Shown: piece after piece, positions 16,361 to 24,664 of the stretch
Layout of the letters: each line of letters begins with the position of its first letter
Position numbering within the stretch: position 1 is the first letter of the stretch
DNA from: Falsirhodobacter sp051195255
GTDB taxonomy: Bacteria; Pseudomonadota; Alphaproteobacteria; Rhodobacterales; Rhodobacteraceae
Reading direction: 5' to 3'
Assembly: GCF_051195255.1 (NCBI RefSeq)
Contig: NZ_JBNJLK010000001.1
Span: 186,001-250,000, forward strand
Length of the DNA: 64,000 nucleotides
The notes under the pieces: generated by a model
The model's database searches: none
Told to the model about the DNA's origin: nothing
The model's input: only the letters and a program-made list of their open reading frames with translations
Position numbers and translations under genes: made by a program

Positions 16361-16389
16361 GTGATCACGGGTTATTCCTCCGTGATCAC
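16361..16389. promoter_or_regulatory. Twin palindromic operator upstream of sdhC
   Basis: GTGATCAC occurs at 16361-16368 and at 16382-16389, again with a 13-base gap and 21 bp between centres, exactly as upstream of sucC. The outer flanks make a larger TGTGATCAC...GTGATCACA dyad. The sdhC start is 157-185 bases further on. Between lie a pyrimidine-rich tract, a small GCCCA-loop-TGGGC hairpin (16412-16426) and AT-richer promoter-like sequence near 16447-16472. Confidence 0.75.
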
Positions 16390-16545
16390 AAGCGTCTTTT
16401 TCTTTCTCTTTGCCCATCAATTGGGCGAAGAGGGGCTTCTGTCCGCGTGACTTTGGCGTACAATCGTATATGACGGAATTGCGAAAACCAGCCAGCCCGC
16501 CCCCTTTCTGTCCTGCGGGCGTGCAAGCAAGAGAAGGGTTCGAAC

Positions 16546-16929
16546 ATGGCTGAAGCGAAACGGATTCAGCGACCGCTTTCCCCCCATCTCCAGATCTACC
16601 GCCCTCAAATCACCTCGATCACCTCGATCCTGACCCGAATCACCGGCAACGCGATGCTGGTGGCGGTGGTCCTGATCGTGTGGTGGCTGGTGGCGGCGGC
16701 CCTGGGTGAAGAGGCGTATGAGACTGCGAACGGCTTCATCACCTCGTGGTTCGGCGACCTGGTGATGTCCCTGTCCCTTCTGGGAATGTGGTACCACTTC
16801 CTTGCCGGCATCCGTCACCTGATTTGGGACCGGGGCTACGCGCTGGAGATCAAGAAGGCCGAGATGCTGGGCATCGTCTGCCTCGTCGGCTCCGTCGTGC
16901 TGACGCTCATCACGCTGATCGCGCTGTAA
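16546..16929 (+). CDS. sdhC: Succinate dehydrogenase cytochrome b556 subunit
   Basis: 127-aa membrane anchor with three hydrophobic helices. It begins with the family motif RPLSPHLQIYRPQITSI, and WYHFLAGIRHLIWD carries the haem-ligand histidine of the SdhC signature. It holds haem b and part of the quinone site of complex II. It is first in sdhCDAB. The 189-base leader contains the twin operator. Confidence 0.95.
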   Translation: MAEAKRIQRPLSPHLQIYRPQITSITSILTRITGNAMLVAVVLIVWWLVAAALGEEAYETANGFITSWFGDLVMSLSLLGMWYHFLAGIRHLIWDRGYALEIKKAEMLGIVCLVGSVVLTLITLIAL

Positions 16930-16938
16930 GGAGGCATC

Positions 16939-17310
16939 ATGCGTTACCTGACCGACTACAAGCGCGTTCACGGCCACGGCTCGGCCCACAGCGGCGCGCA
17001 TCACTACTGGAACACGCAGGTCTCCTCGGCGGCGCTGGTGATTCTGGTTCCGCTGTTCATCTTCACCTTCGGCCATGCGCTGGGGATGGAATATGCGGAC
17101 GCCGTCGAATACTACTCGCGTCCCCTGCCGGTGCTGATCGCGGCTCTGACGATGATCGTGGGCCTGATCCACTTCAAGAACGGCGCGCAGGTCATGTTCG
17201 AGGATTACACCAAGGCGAAGGTGCGGATCTCGCTGATCCTGCTGTCGACGGCGTTCAGCTATGTCTGCATCGGGCTGGTGCTGTTCGCGCTGGTCAAGCT
17301 CGCGCTCTGA
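16939..17310 (+). CDS. sdhD: Succinate dehydrogenase hydrophobic membrane anchor
   Basis: 123 aa. The N-terminal polar segment HGSAHSGAHHYWNTQ is typical of alphaproteobacterial SdhD, followed by three membrane helices with the haem and quinone histidines (FGHALG, LIHFKNG). It starts 9 bases after sdhC with an AAGGAGG ribosome-binding site. Confidence 0.95.
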   Translation: MRYLTDYKRVHGHGSAHSGAHHYWNTQVSSAALVILVPLFIFTFGHALGMEYADAVEYYSRPLPVLIAALTMIVGLIHFKNGAQVMFEDYTKAKVRISLILLSTAFSYVCIGLVLFALVKLAL

Positions 17311-17320
17311 AGGAAAACCG

Positions 17321-19123
17321 ATGTCTGCTTACGAATACGAAACCCACGAATACGATGTGGTCGTGGTCGGCGCCGGCGGCGCGGGCCTGCGCGCGACACT
17401 GGGCATGGCCGAACAGGGCCTGCGCACCGCCTGCGTGACCAAGGTCTTCCCGACCCGTTCGCACACCGTCGCGGCCCAAGGCGGCATCGCGGCGTCCTTG
17501 TCGAACATGGGTCCGGACAGCTGGCAGTGGCACATGTACGACACCGTGAAGGGGTCGGACTGGCTGGGCGACACGGACGCGATGGAATACCTCGCACGCG
17601 AAGCCCCCAAGGCCGTGTACGAGCTGGAGCATTACGGCGTCCCCTTCTCCCGCACGGAAGAAGGCAAGATCTACCAGCGGCCCTTCGGCGGCCACACGAC
17701 GGAATACGGCGAAGGCCCCCCGGTGCAGCGCACCTGCGCCGCCGCCGACCGGACCGGCCACGCAATCCTGCACACGCTGTACGGCCAGTCGCTGAAGCAC
17801 AACGCGGAATTCTACATCGAGTACTTCGCGCTCGACCTCATCATGACGAACGGCAAGTGCACGGGCGTCGTGGCATGGAAGCTCGATGACGGCACGATGC
17901 ACGTCTTCAACGCCAAGATGGTGGTGCTGGCCACGGGCGGCTACGGCCGCGCCTATTTCAGCGCGACCTCGGCCCACACCTGCACCGGCGACGGTGGCGG
18001 AATGGTGGCGCGCGCGGGCCTGCCGCTTCAGGACATGGAGTTCGTGCAGTTCCACCCGACCGGCATCTACGGCTCGGGCTGCCTGATCACCGAAGGCGCG
18101 CGCGGCGAAGGCGGCTACCTCACCAACTCGGAAGGGGAGCGGTTCATGGAACGCTACGCCCCGACCTACAAGGATCTGGCGTCGCGCGACGTGGTGTCGC
18201 GCTGCATGACGCTGGAAATCCGTGAAGGCCGCGGCGTGGGCGAACACAAGGACCACATCCACCTGCACCTGAACCACCTGCCGCCCGAAACGCTGCACGA
18301 ACGCCTGCCGGGAATTTCCGAATCCGCGCGCATCTTCGCGGGCGTGGACCTGACGAAGGAACCGATCCCGGTTCTGCCGACGGTGCACTACAACATGGGC
18401 GGCATCCCCACCAACTATTGGGGCGAGGTGCTGAGCCCGACGGCCGACAATCCCGACGCCATCCTTCCCGGCCTGATGGCCGTGGGCGAAGCGGGCTGCG
18501 CGTCGGTGCACGGGGCGAACCGTCTCGGCTCCAACTCGCTGATCGACCTTGTGGTGTTCGGGCGTGCGGCGGCCATCCGGGCGGCAGAAGTCGTGAACCC
18601 GAAGGACCGCAACGAACCCGCCAACACGGCGGCCATCGACGCGATCTTCGACCGCTTCGACCGTTTCCGCAACGCCAATGGCAGCATCCCTACGGCCGAG
18701 CTTCGGCTGGAGATGCAGCGCACCATGCAGGCCGACGCGGCCGTGTTCCGCACGGACAAGACGCTGGCCGAAGGCGTGGCCAAGATGAAGGCGATCGCCG
18801 CCAAGATGGCCGACATCAAGGTGACCGACCGCAGCCTCATCTGGAACTCCGACCTGATGGAAACGCTGGAACTTGCGAACCTGATGCCGAACGCGCTGGC
18901 CACCGTGGTCGGGGCCGAGGCCCGCAAGGAATCCCGCGGCGCCCACGCGCACGAGGATTATCCGGATCGCGACGACGTGAACTGGCGCAAGCACAGCCTA
19001 GCCTGGGTCGATGGGAACGAGGTGCGTCTGGACTACCGTCCCGTGCGCCTTGATCCGCTGACCACGTTCGAGGAAGGCGGGATCGATCTGAAGAAGATCG
19101 CGCCGAAGGCACGGGTCTACTGA
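17321..19123 (+). CDS. sdhA: Succinate dehydrogenase flavoprotein subunit
   Basis: 600 aa. The FAD dinucleotide fold VVVGAGGAGLRA is followed by FPTRSHTVAAQGGI, in which H48 is the covalent FAD ligand. HPTGIYGSGCLITEGARGEGG and the active-site arginine region (DVVSRCM) follow, with the C-terminal AYED-type region. It oxidises succinate to fumarate. Start at 17321 with GAAGGAAAACC. Its stop overlaps the start of a small lipoprotein gene in TGATG, which is unusual for the sdhA-sdhB junction. Confidence 0.97.
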   Translation: MSAYEYETHEYDVVVVGAGGAGLRATLGMAEQGLRTACVTKVFPTRSHTVAAQGGIAASLSNMGPDSWQWHMYDTVKGSDWLGDTDAMEYLAREAPKAVYELEHYGVPFSRTEEGKIYQRPFGGHTTEYGEGPPVQRTCAAADRTGHAILHTLYGQSLKHNAEFYIEYFALDLIMTNGKCTGVVAWKLDDGTMHVFNAKMVVLATGGYGRAYFSATSAHTCTGDGGGMVARAGLPLQDMEFVQFHPTGIYGSGCLITEGARGEGGYLTNSEGERFMERYAPTYKDLASRDVVSRCMTLEIREGRGVGEHKDHIHLHLNHLPPETLHERLPGISESARIFAGVDLTKEPIPVLPTVHYNMGGIPTNYWGEVLSPTADNPDAILPGLMAVGEAGCASVHGANRLGSNSLIDLVVFGRAAAIRAAEVVNPKDRNEPANTAAIDAIFDRFDRFRNANGSIPTAELRLEMQRTMQADAAVFRTDKTLAEGVAKMKAIAAKMADIKVTDRSLIWNSDLMETLELANLMPNALATVVGAEARKESRGAHAHEDYPDRDDVNWRKHSLAWVDGNEVRLDYRPVRLDPLTTFEEGGIDLKKIAPKARVY

Positions 19124-19443
19124 TGCGCCGGATCGTCGCCTCTGCCCTTCTGCTTGCCGCCTGCTCTCCGCAGACGGTGGCCGACAATGTTGCACGCAGT
19201 GCGGCCCGGTCGGTTGTGAACCCGGTCGTGGCACAATACATGCCATCCGGGCAGGCCGAGGCGGCGACCAACTGCGTCATCGACAATGCCGACGCGGGGG
19301 AGCTTTCGACCCTTGCGCGCGACATCGGAACGCGGGCCGGCACGACCACGGTGCAGATCGTGGCGCGGATCCTGTCCCGGCCGTCGACGGTGCAGTGCCT
19401 TGGCTCGCAAGGGCTGCCGGCCCTGACGGGGCTGAGCTACTGA
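19123..19443 (+). CDS. Small putative lipoprotein inserted between sdhA and sdhB (first of two)
   Basis: 106 aa with a short signal sequence and lipobox LLAAC (C14). The rest (SPQTVADNVARSAARSV..., ending in TVQCLGSQGLPALTGLSY) contains two further cysteines and no domain I recognise. It overlaps the sdhA stop by 1 base and its own stop overlaps the next start by 1 base (TGATG in both cases), so it is translated with the sdh operon. Localisation is probably outer or inner membrane facing the periplasm. Confidence 0.75.
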   Translation: MRRIVASALLLAACSPQTVADNVARSAARSVVNPVVAQYMPSGQAEAATNCVIDNADAGELSTLARDIGTRAGTTTVQIVARILSRPSTVQCLGSQGLPALTGLSY

Positions 19444-19733
19444 TGCGGGCCGCGGCGCTTCTTCTTCTGGCGGTGGCGGCCTGCGGGCCGATCCCGCGCG
19501 AGGATGCCGAGGCCGCCTGCTTCCGCCGCGCCGAACTTGCGCTGCACCCGCGCGGCTATGTCGAGATCGGCACGGGTTCGGGCGGCCACACCTATACCGG
19601 CGTCGAGATCAACGCGTCGTCGGACTTCTTCATGGGACGCGATCCGGCAGCTGTCTACCAGACCTGCGTCTTCAACAAATCGGGCGAGATGCCGACGCGT
19701 CCGCTATACGAGCGCCCTGACTGGAGGGGATGA
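19443..19733 (+). CDS. Small putative lipoprotein inserted between sdhA and sdhB (second of two)
   Basis: 96 aa with lipobox AVAAC (C14) followed by GPIPREDAEAACFRRAEL. The mature part has two more cysteines (AACFRR and QTCVF) and a GSGGHTYTGVEI strand-rich segment. I do not recognise a family. It ends 4 bases before sdhB. Its tight packing suggests a conserved relation to succinate dehydrogenase, or simply read-through expression. Confidence 0.75.
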   Translation: MRAAALLLLAVAACGPIPREDAEAACFRRAELALHPRGYVEIGTGSGGHTYTGVEINASSDFFMGRDPAAVYQTCVFNKSGEMPTRPLYERPDWRG

Positions 19734-19737
19734 TCTT

Positions 19738-20517
19738 ATGGTTCAGTTCACACTGCCGAAAAACTCCAAGATCCGTACCGGAAAGACCTGGCCGAAGCCC
19801 GAGGGCGCGACCAATGTCCGCAAGTTCCAGATCTATCGCTGGAGCGCCGAGGACGGGGAAAACCCGCGGGTCGACACCTACTTCCTGGACATGGACAAAT
19901 GCGGTCCGATGGTCCTGGATGCCCTGATCAAGATCAAGAACGAGATCGACCCCACGCTGACCTTCCGCCGGTCCTGCCGCGAAGGCATCTGCGGGTCCTG
20001 CGCGATGAACATCGACGGGATCAACACGATCGCCTGCATCTACGGTCTGGACCAGATCAAGGGCGACGTGAAGATCTACCCCCTGCCCCACATGCCGGTG
20101 GTTCGCGACCTGATCCCCGATCTGACGACCTTCTACGCCCAGCACGCGTCCATCATGCCGTGGCTGGAAACGAAGACGAACCGTCCGGCCAAGGAATGGC
20201 GCCAGTCCATCGACGACCGCAAGAAGCTGGACGGGTTGTACGAGTGCATCATGTGCGCCTCGTGCTCCACCGCCTGCCCGAGCTACTGGTGGAACCAGGA
20301 TCGCTATCTGGGTCCGGCGGCGCTGCTGCACGCGTATCGCTGGATCATCGACAGCCGGGACGAAGCCACGGGTGAGCGTCTGGACGAGCTGGAGGATCCC
20401 TTCAAGCTGTACCGTTGCCACACGATCATGAACTGCGCCAAGACCTGCCCCAAGGGTCTGAACCCGGCCAAGGCCATTGCCGAGATCAAGAAGATGATCG
20501 TCGAGCGGGTCGTCTGA
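19738..20517 (+). CDS. sdhB: Succinate dehydrogenase iron-sulfur subunit
   Basis: 259 aa with the three cluster motifs in order: CREGICGSCAMN for [2Fe-2S], CIMCASCSTACP for [4Fe-4S] and CHTIMNCAKTCPKGLNP for [3Fe-4S]. CPSYWWN contains the quinone-site tryptophan. It passes electrons from SdhA to ubiquinone. A strong bidirectional terminator follows 20 bases after the stop. Confidence 0.97.
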   Translation: MVQFTLPKNSKIRTGKTWPKPEGATNVRKFQIYRWSAEDGENPRVDTYFLDMDKCGPMVLDALIKIKNEIDPTLTFRRSCREGICGSCAMNIDGINTIACIYGLDQIKGDVKIYPLPHMPVVRDLIPDLTTFYAQHASIMPWLETKTNRPAKEWRQSIDDRKKLDGLYECIMCASCSTACPSYWWNQDRYLGPAALLHAYRWIIDSRDEATGERLDELEDPFKLYRCHTIMNCAKTCPKGLNPAKAIAEIKKMIVERVV

Positions 20518-20537
20518 CCCACCGCTGCGTCGAACAG

Positions 20538-20567
20538 AAAAACCCCCGCCAACCGGCGGGGGTTTTT
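20538..20567. terminator. Bidirectional intrinsic terminator between sdhB and osmC
   Basis: Perfect 13-base arms AAAAACCCCCGCC / GGCGGGGGTTTTT with an AACC loop. There is a T-run on both strands, so it ends sdhB from the left and osmC from the right. Confidence 0.95.
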
Positions 20568-20586
20568 CCTTGTCGGACGGAAAGCC

Positions 20587-21015
20587 TTACGCCAGCGAAG
20601 CGTTCAGCGTGATCTCGGTGTTCAGCAGCTTGGAAATCGGGCAGTTCACCTTGGCGTCCGCAGCCGCCTTCTGGAACTCGTCCTCCGAGATGCCGGGCAC
20701 GGTGGCCGTCAGCGTCAGTTCCGACTTCTTCACGGCGAACCCTTCGCCTTCCTTGTCCAGCGTCACCGCCGCGACCGTGTCCATGTTGTCGGCCTTGAAG
20801 CCGGCCTTTTCCAGAACCAGCGACAGCGCCATTGTAAAGCAGGACGCGTGGGCCGCACCGATCAGCTCCTCGGGGTTGGAGCCCTTGACGCCTTCAAAGC
20901 GCGCGGCAAAACCGTAGGGATGGGCGTTCAGCGCACCGCTCTCGGTGGAGATGGTGCCCTTGCCGTCCTTGATGCCGCCGGACCACTGGGCCGAACCTTT
21001 TTTCACGATAGCCAT
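20587..21015 (-). CDS. OsmC-family peroxiredoxin
   Basis: 142 aa. The conserved peroxidatic cysteine is in AAHASCFTMALS and the resolving cysteine in VNCPISKLL; GSNPEELIGAAH is the family signature. The fold reduces organic hydroperoxides, so it resembles OsmC rather than Ohr in the NPEELIGAAHASCF context. AAGGAGACGATC precedes the ATG. It is convergent with sdhB and monocistronic by position. Confidence 0.9.
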   Translation of the reverse strand: MAIVKKGSAQWSGGIKDGKGTISTESGALNAHPYGFAARFEGVKGSNPEELIGAAHASCFTMALSLVLEKAGFKADNMDTVAAVTLDKEGEGFAVKKSELTLTATVPGISEDEFQKAAADAKVNCPISKLLNTEITLNASLA

Positions 21016-21072
21016 GATCGTCTCCTTCGCGTTGGGATACGGGTCAGGCAGCTAGACCGGCCTTGGGGCCTT

Positions 21073-22005
21073 TCAACCAAAGAACCCATCACCTGCGCGC
21101 GAGAGGAGGTCGCGGGCCAGATCCTCGCCCATCGCTTCACCGTCCGCGACAGGGCCGCGACGTTCGCCGGCCAGCACCTCGGTACCGTCGGGGCGCAGGA
21201 TTTCGCCGCGTAGCCACAGCCCGCCGTCCACCAGCAAGGCCAGCCCCGCGATCGGCGTTTCGCAGGATCCGTCCAGCGTCGCAAGAAACGCCCGTTCGGC
21301 CCGGATGCAGGCCGCCGTGGGCGCGTCGTGGAGGACCGCCAGCATCGCGGCCACGCGATTATCGGTCATGCGACGCTCGATCCCGATGGCGCCTTGCGCC
21401 ACGGCGGGCAGCATGTCTTCGGGCACGATGGGGCTTTGGCCCACCTCCATGCCCAACCGGTTCAGACCCGCCATGGCGAGGAACGTCGCCTGCGCCACGC
21501 CTTCGTCCAGCTTGCGCATCCGGGTCTGAAGGTTGCCGCGGAATTCCACCACCTGCAGGTCGGGCCGGCGCGCCAGCAACTGCGCCCGGCGGCGGAGGCT
21601 GGACGTGCCGACCACCGCGCCCTGCGGCAGGTCGGCGATGCCGCCGAGGCCCGGCGCGATGAACGCGTCCCGCACATCCTCGCGCGGCAGCCAGGTGTCC
21701 AGGATCAGGCCCTCGGGCTGTTGCACCGGCATGTCCTTCATGGAATGCACGGCCAGATCGATGGTGCCGTCCAGCAGCGCCTCCTCGATCTCTTTCGTGA
21801 ACAGGCCCTTGCCGCCCACTTCGCGCAGGGCGCGGTCCTGCACGCGGTCGCCGGTGGTCTTGATCGGCACGATCTGGAAGCAGTCGGGCGGCAGGTCATG
21901 CGCCTGCGCCAGCCGGTCGCGCGTTTCATGCGCCTGCGCCAGCGCAAGCGGCGATCCACGGGTGCCGATGCGAAGCGGCGCGTCAGGGGTGGGCATCTGG
22001 GTCAT
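21073..22005 (-). CDS. hemC: Hydroxymethylbilane synthase (porphobilinogen deaminase)
   Basis: About 310 aa. RIGTRGSPLALAQA, KTTGDRVQD, AVHSMKDMP, GTSSLRRRAQL and RGNLQTRMRKL are the standard motifs. The cysteine in LDGSCETPIAG holds the dipyrromethane cofactor. It polymerises four porphobilinogens in tetrapyrrole synthesis. Three in-frame ATGs (22014, 22005, 21996) compete and none has a clear ribosome-binding site; I give the middle one. It is divergent from hemE, so the two haem genes share a short control region. Confidence 0.95.
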   Translation of the reverse strand: MTQMPTPDAPLRIGTRGSPLALAQAHETRDRLAQAHDLPPDCFQIVPIKTTGDRVQDRALREVGGKGLFTKEIEEALLDGTIDLAVHSMKDMPVQQPEGLILDTWLPREDVRDAFIAPGLGGIADLPQGAVVGTSSLRRRAQLLARRPDLQVVEFRGNLQTRMRKLDEGVAQATFLAMAGLNRLGMEVGQSPIVPEDMLPAVAQGAIGIERRMTDNRVAAMLAVLHDAPTAACIRAERAFLATLDGSCETPIAGLALLVDGGLWLRGEILRPDGTEVLAGERRGPVADGEAMGEDLARDLLSRAGDGFFG

Positions 22006-22091
22006 ATGCCCCATCTACCGTGCCGGAAGGGGGCGGGCAACCTTGACTCTGCCCACCCACCCCCCGAGATGGGCCCGAAGGAGATCCGACC

Positions 22092-23117
22092 ATGACCGAC
22101 AAGCCGATCCTGCGCGCCCTAGCGGGCGAGGTCCTGCCCACGCCGCCCGTCTGGATGATGCGCCAAGCCGGCCGCTACCTGCCCGAATACCGCGCGACGC
22201 GGGCGCAGGCCGGGGATTTCCTGTCACTGTGCTACACCCCCGACCTTGCGGCCGAGGTGACGTTGCAGCCCATCCGCCGCTACGGCTTCGACGCGGCGAT
22301 CCTGTTCGCGGACATCCTGCTGATCCCGCAGGCCTTGGGGTTGGACCTGCGTTTCGTGCAAGGCGAAGGCCCGCGCCTGTCGACCATCACCGACATGGCG
22401 GGGGTTCAGGCCCTGCGCCCGACCGACACGATCCACGACACGCTGTCGCCCGTCTATGAAACGGTGAAGATCCTGTCGCGCGAACTGCCCGATCCCGTGA
22501 CGCTGATCGGCTTTGCCGGCGCGCCCTGGACCGTGGCCACCTACATGGTCGCCGGCCGCGGCACGCCGGATCAGGGGCCCGCGCACCGCCTGAAGGACAC
22601 CGACCGCCCCGCCTTCCAGGCGCTGATCAACCGCATCACCGAGGCCACGATCGAATACCTGGATTGCCAGGTGCGCGCAGGGGCCGAGGTCATCAAGCTG
22701 TTCGACAGCTGGGCCGGATCGCTGAAGGGTGCCGATTTCGACGATTTCGCGCTGGCCCCGGCCCAGACCATCATCACGGAACTGAAGCGCCGCCACCCTA
22801 CCCTGCCCGTCATCGCCTTCCCGCGCGAGGCGAAGGAGCGTTACGTCGGCTTCGCGCAGGCCGTGGGCGCGGATGCCGTGGCCATCGACAACTCGGTTCA
22901 ACCGGACTGGGCGGCGGCGCAGGTGCAGGTGTCGGGCTGCGTGCAGGGCAACCTCGCCCCGCACCATTTGGTGGACCCCACGAATCTGGAAGCCGAAACC
23001 AAGCGCATCGTCGCCGCCTTCCGCAACGGGCCGCACATCTTCAACCTGGGCCACGGCATCACGCCCGACGCCGATCCCGACAACGTGCACCGGATGCTGG
23101 CCGCCATCCGCGGCTGA
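22092..23117 (+). CDS. hemE: Uroporphyrinogen decarboxylase
   Basis: 341 aa, cytosolic, decarboxylates uroporphyrinogen III to coproporphyrinogen III. Signatures are WMMRQAGRYLPEYRATR, FADILLIPQALGLD (catalytic aspartate), GFAGAPWTVATYMV and GNLAPHHL. AAGGAGATCCGACC precedes the ATG. The adjacent divergent hemC catalyses an earlier step; hemF lies at the right end of the window. Confidence 0.97.
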   Translation: MTDKPILRALAGEVLPTPPVWMMRQAGRYLPEYRATRAQAGDFLSLCYTPDLAAEVTLQPIRRYGFDAAILFADILLIPQALGLDLRFVQGEGPRLSTITDMAGVQALRPTDTIHDTLSPVYETVKILSRELPDPVTLIGFAGAPWTVATYMVAGRGTPDQGPAHRLKDTDRPAFQALINRITEATIEYLDCQVRAGAEVIKLFDSWAGSLKGADFDDFALAPAQTIITELKRRHPTLPVIAFPREAKERYVGFAQAVGADAVAIDNSVQPDWAAAQVQVSGCVQGNLAPHHLVDPTNLEAETKRIVAAFRNGPHIFNLGHGITPDADPDNVHRMLAAIRG

Positions 23118-23264
23118 CCTCAGACCTGGCTCGTCGCCCCCTCCGGCGTGGCGGGCCCTCGGGGCAAGGCATGCGTCTTCGGTCCCGCGCTACGGGTCCC
23201 TGTCCTGCCCTTCCGGACATGCAACTCGATTGGCCTTTCCGCCGCCGCGTGCCACAGTGCCGGC

Positions 23265-23660
23265 ATGGACCAGATCGCGCCCGACCTCGACACCATCGAA
23301 GCCCTCGCCCGTGAAGCGGTGGAGGGGCTGCCCGCCGCGTGGCAGGGCCCCGCCCGCGCCGTGATCCTCGTGGTGGAGGATTTCCCCTCGGACACCCTGC
23401 TGGCCGAGATGGAGATGATGGATCCCTACGAACTGACTGGCCTTTACGAAGGCATTCCGCTGACGGAAAAGTCGGTGATGGACCAGCCCATGGGGCCGGA
23501 CCTGATCCGCCTGTTCCGCCGGCCGATCCTGGATGAATGGGTGGATCGCGGAAACGTGACGCTGCGCGAACTGGTCACGCATGTGGTGGTGCACGAACTG
23601 GCCCATCACTTCGGCTGGTCCGACGACGACATCGCCGCCATAGACCCGTGGTGGGAATAG
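23265..23660 (+). CDS. Zincin-like metallopeptidase family protein
   Basis: 131 aa. VVVHELAHHFGWSDDDI carries the HExxH zinc site, and FRRPILDEW plus LRELVTHVVVHE are the usual context of this small bacterial zincin family (formerly DUF1025). The natural substrate is unknown. I start at MDQIAPDLDTIE; the upstream in-frame extension has no family similarity. The 147-base region before it shows no clear regulatory signal. Confidence 0.85.
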   Translation: MDQIAPDLDTIEALAREAVEGLPAAWQGPARAVILVVEDFPSDTLLAEMEMMDPYELTGLYEGIPLTEKSVMDQPMGPDLIRLFRRPILDEWVDRGNVTLRELVTHVVVHELAHHFGWSDDDIAAIDPWWE

Positions 23661-23695
23661 GCTATCCTTCCCACATCCCACAGGAGGAGACACCG

Positions 23696-24628
23696 ATGAC
23701 CATCACCCGTCGTACCGCCCTGACCACCGGGGCGGCGTTGCCGCTGGCCGCCTTCGTGCCGACCCACCTGGCCGCACAGGCTTCCACCCCTCAGGAGGCA
23801 CCCGCCATGCCGCTGCATCACAGCTTCACCTTCGGATCCATGCGGATCACGGTTCTTCTGGCCGGACAGGCGCCCAGCGACAATCCGCACGGCACCTTCG
23901 GCCTCAACGCCTCGGAAGAGGAGTTCGTGGCCCTGTCGCAGGAGAACTTCATCCCATCCGACCGCGCCATGGGCAACTTCTGCCCCGTGGTGGTCGAATC
24001 CGGCAACGGTGTGATCCTGTTCGACACCGGCCTGAACCCCGACGGGCTGAAGGCCGCCCTGGCCAGCGCTGGCATGGGGGTGGAGACGATCCGCACGGTC
24101 GTCCTCACCCACATGCATGGCGATCACATTGGCGGCCTGTCGGCCGACGGCATGCTGACCTTCCCCGACGTGGATCTGGTCGCCGGACGGATCGAGATGG
24201 AGCATTGGTCCCAAGCCGGGAACGAGACGTTCGAGGCCAAGCTGCGCCCCTTCGTGTCCGACTTCCGCCTGCTGGAGGATGGTGACGAGGTGGTTCCGGG
24301 CGTGAAGGCGATGCTGGCCCCCGGCCACACGCCCGGCCACATGACCTTCCTGCTGACCGAGGATGGCGGCCAGCGGCTGCTGCTGACGGCCGACACGACC
24401 AACCATTACGTCTGGTCGCTGGCCCGCCCCGACTGGGAAGTGCGCTTCGACATGGACAAGCCCACCGCCATCAACACCCGCCAAAAGGTCCTGTCCATGC
24501 TGGCCGAGGAACGGATCCCCTTCATCGGCTATCACATGCCCTTCCCCGCGGTCGGCTTCGTGGCCAAGACCGAAGCCGGCTACCGCTTCATGCCGGAAAC
24601 CTACCAGTTCGAGCTGGCGGCGAGCTGA
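23696..24628 (+). CDS. Exported MBL-fold metallo-hydrolase
   Basis: 310 aa. The N-terminus MTITRRTALTTGAALPLAAF has the twin-arginine pattern of a Tat signal. The metallo-beta-lactamase motifs follow: THMHGDHIGG (HxHxDH), APGHTPGHM and TADTTNHY, so two zinc ions are probably bound. Related proteins include quorum-lactone and other ester hydrolases, but no substrate can be read from sequence. AGGAGGA precedes the ATG. A terminator follows 7 bases downstream. Confidence 0.85.
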   Translation: MTITRRTALTTGAALPLAAFVPTHLAAQASTPQEAPAMPLHHSFTFGSMRITVLLAGQAPSDNPHGTFGLNASEEEFVALSQENFIPSDRAMGNFCPVVVESGNGVILFDTGLNPDGLKAALASAGMGVETIRTVVLTHMHGDHIGGLSADGMLTFPDVDLVAGRIEMEHWSQAGNETFEAKLRPFVSDFRLLEDGDEVVPGVKAMLAPGHTPGHMTFLLTEDGGQRLLLTADTTNHYVWSLARPDWEVRFDMDKPTAINTRQKVLSMLAEERIPFIGYHMPFPAVGFVAKTEAGYRFMPETYQFELAAS

Positions 24629-24637
24629 CGCCGCAAG

Positions 24638-24664
24638 GGACGCCGGATCATCCGGCGTCCTTTT
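24638..24664 (+). terminator. Intrinsic terminator of the MBL gene, overlapping the end of the convergent gene
   Basis: Perfect 10-base arms GGACGCCGGA / TCCGGCGTCC with a TCA loop and a TTTT tail on the plus strand. The stop codon of the convergent YcjF-like gene is exactly the loop (24648-24650), so the right arm is coding sequence for its last residues. Confidence 0.85.

Noticed and set aside
16412..16426. Terminator for the DUF1737 gene
   Set aside because: The GCCCA/TGGGC hairpin is short and the T-rich tract lies before it, not after, so it does not fit an intrinsic terminator on the plus strand.
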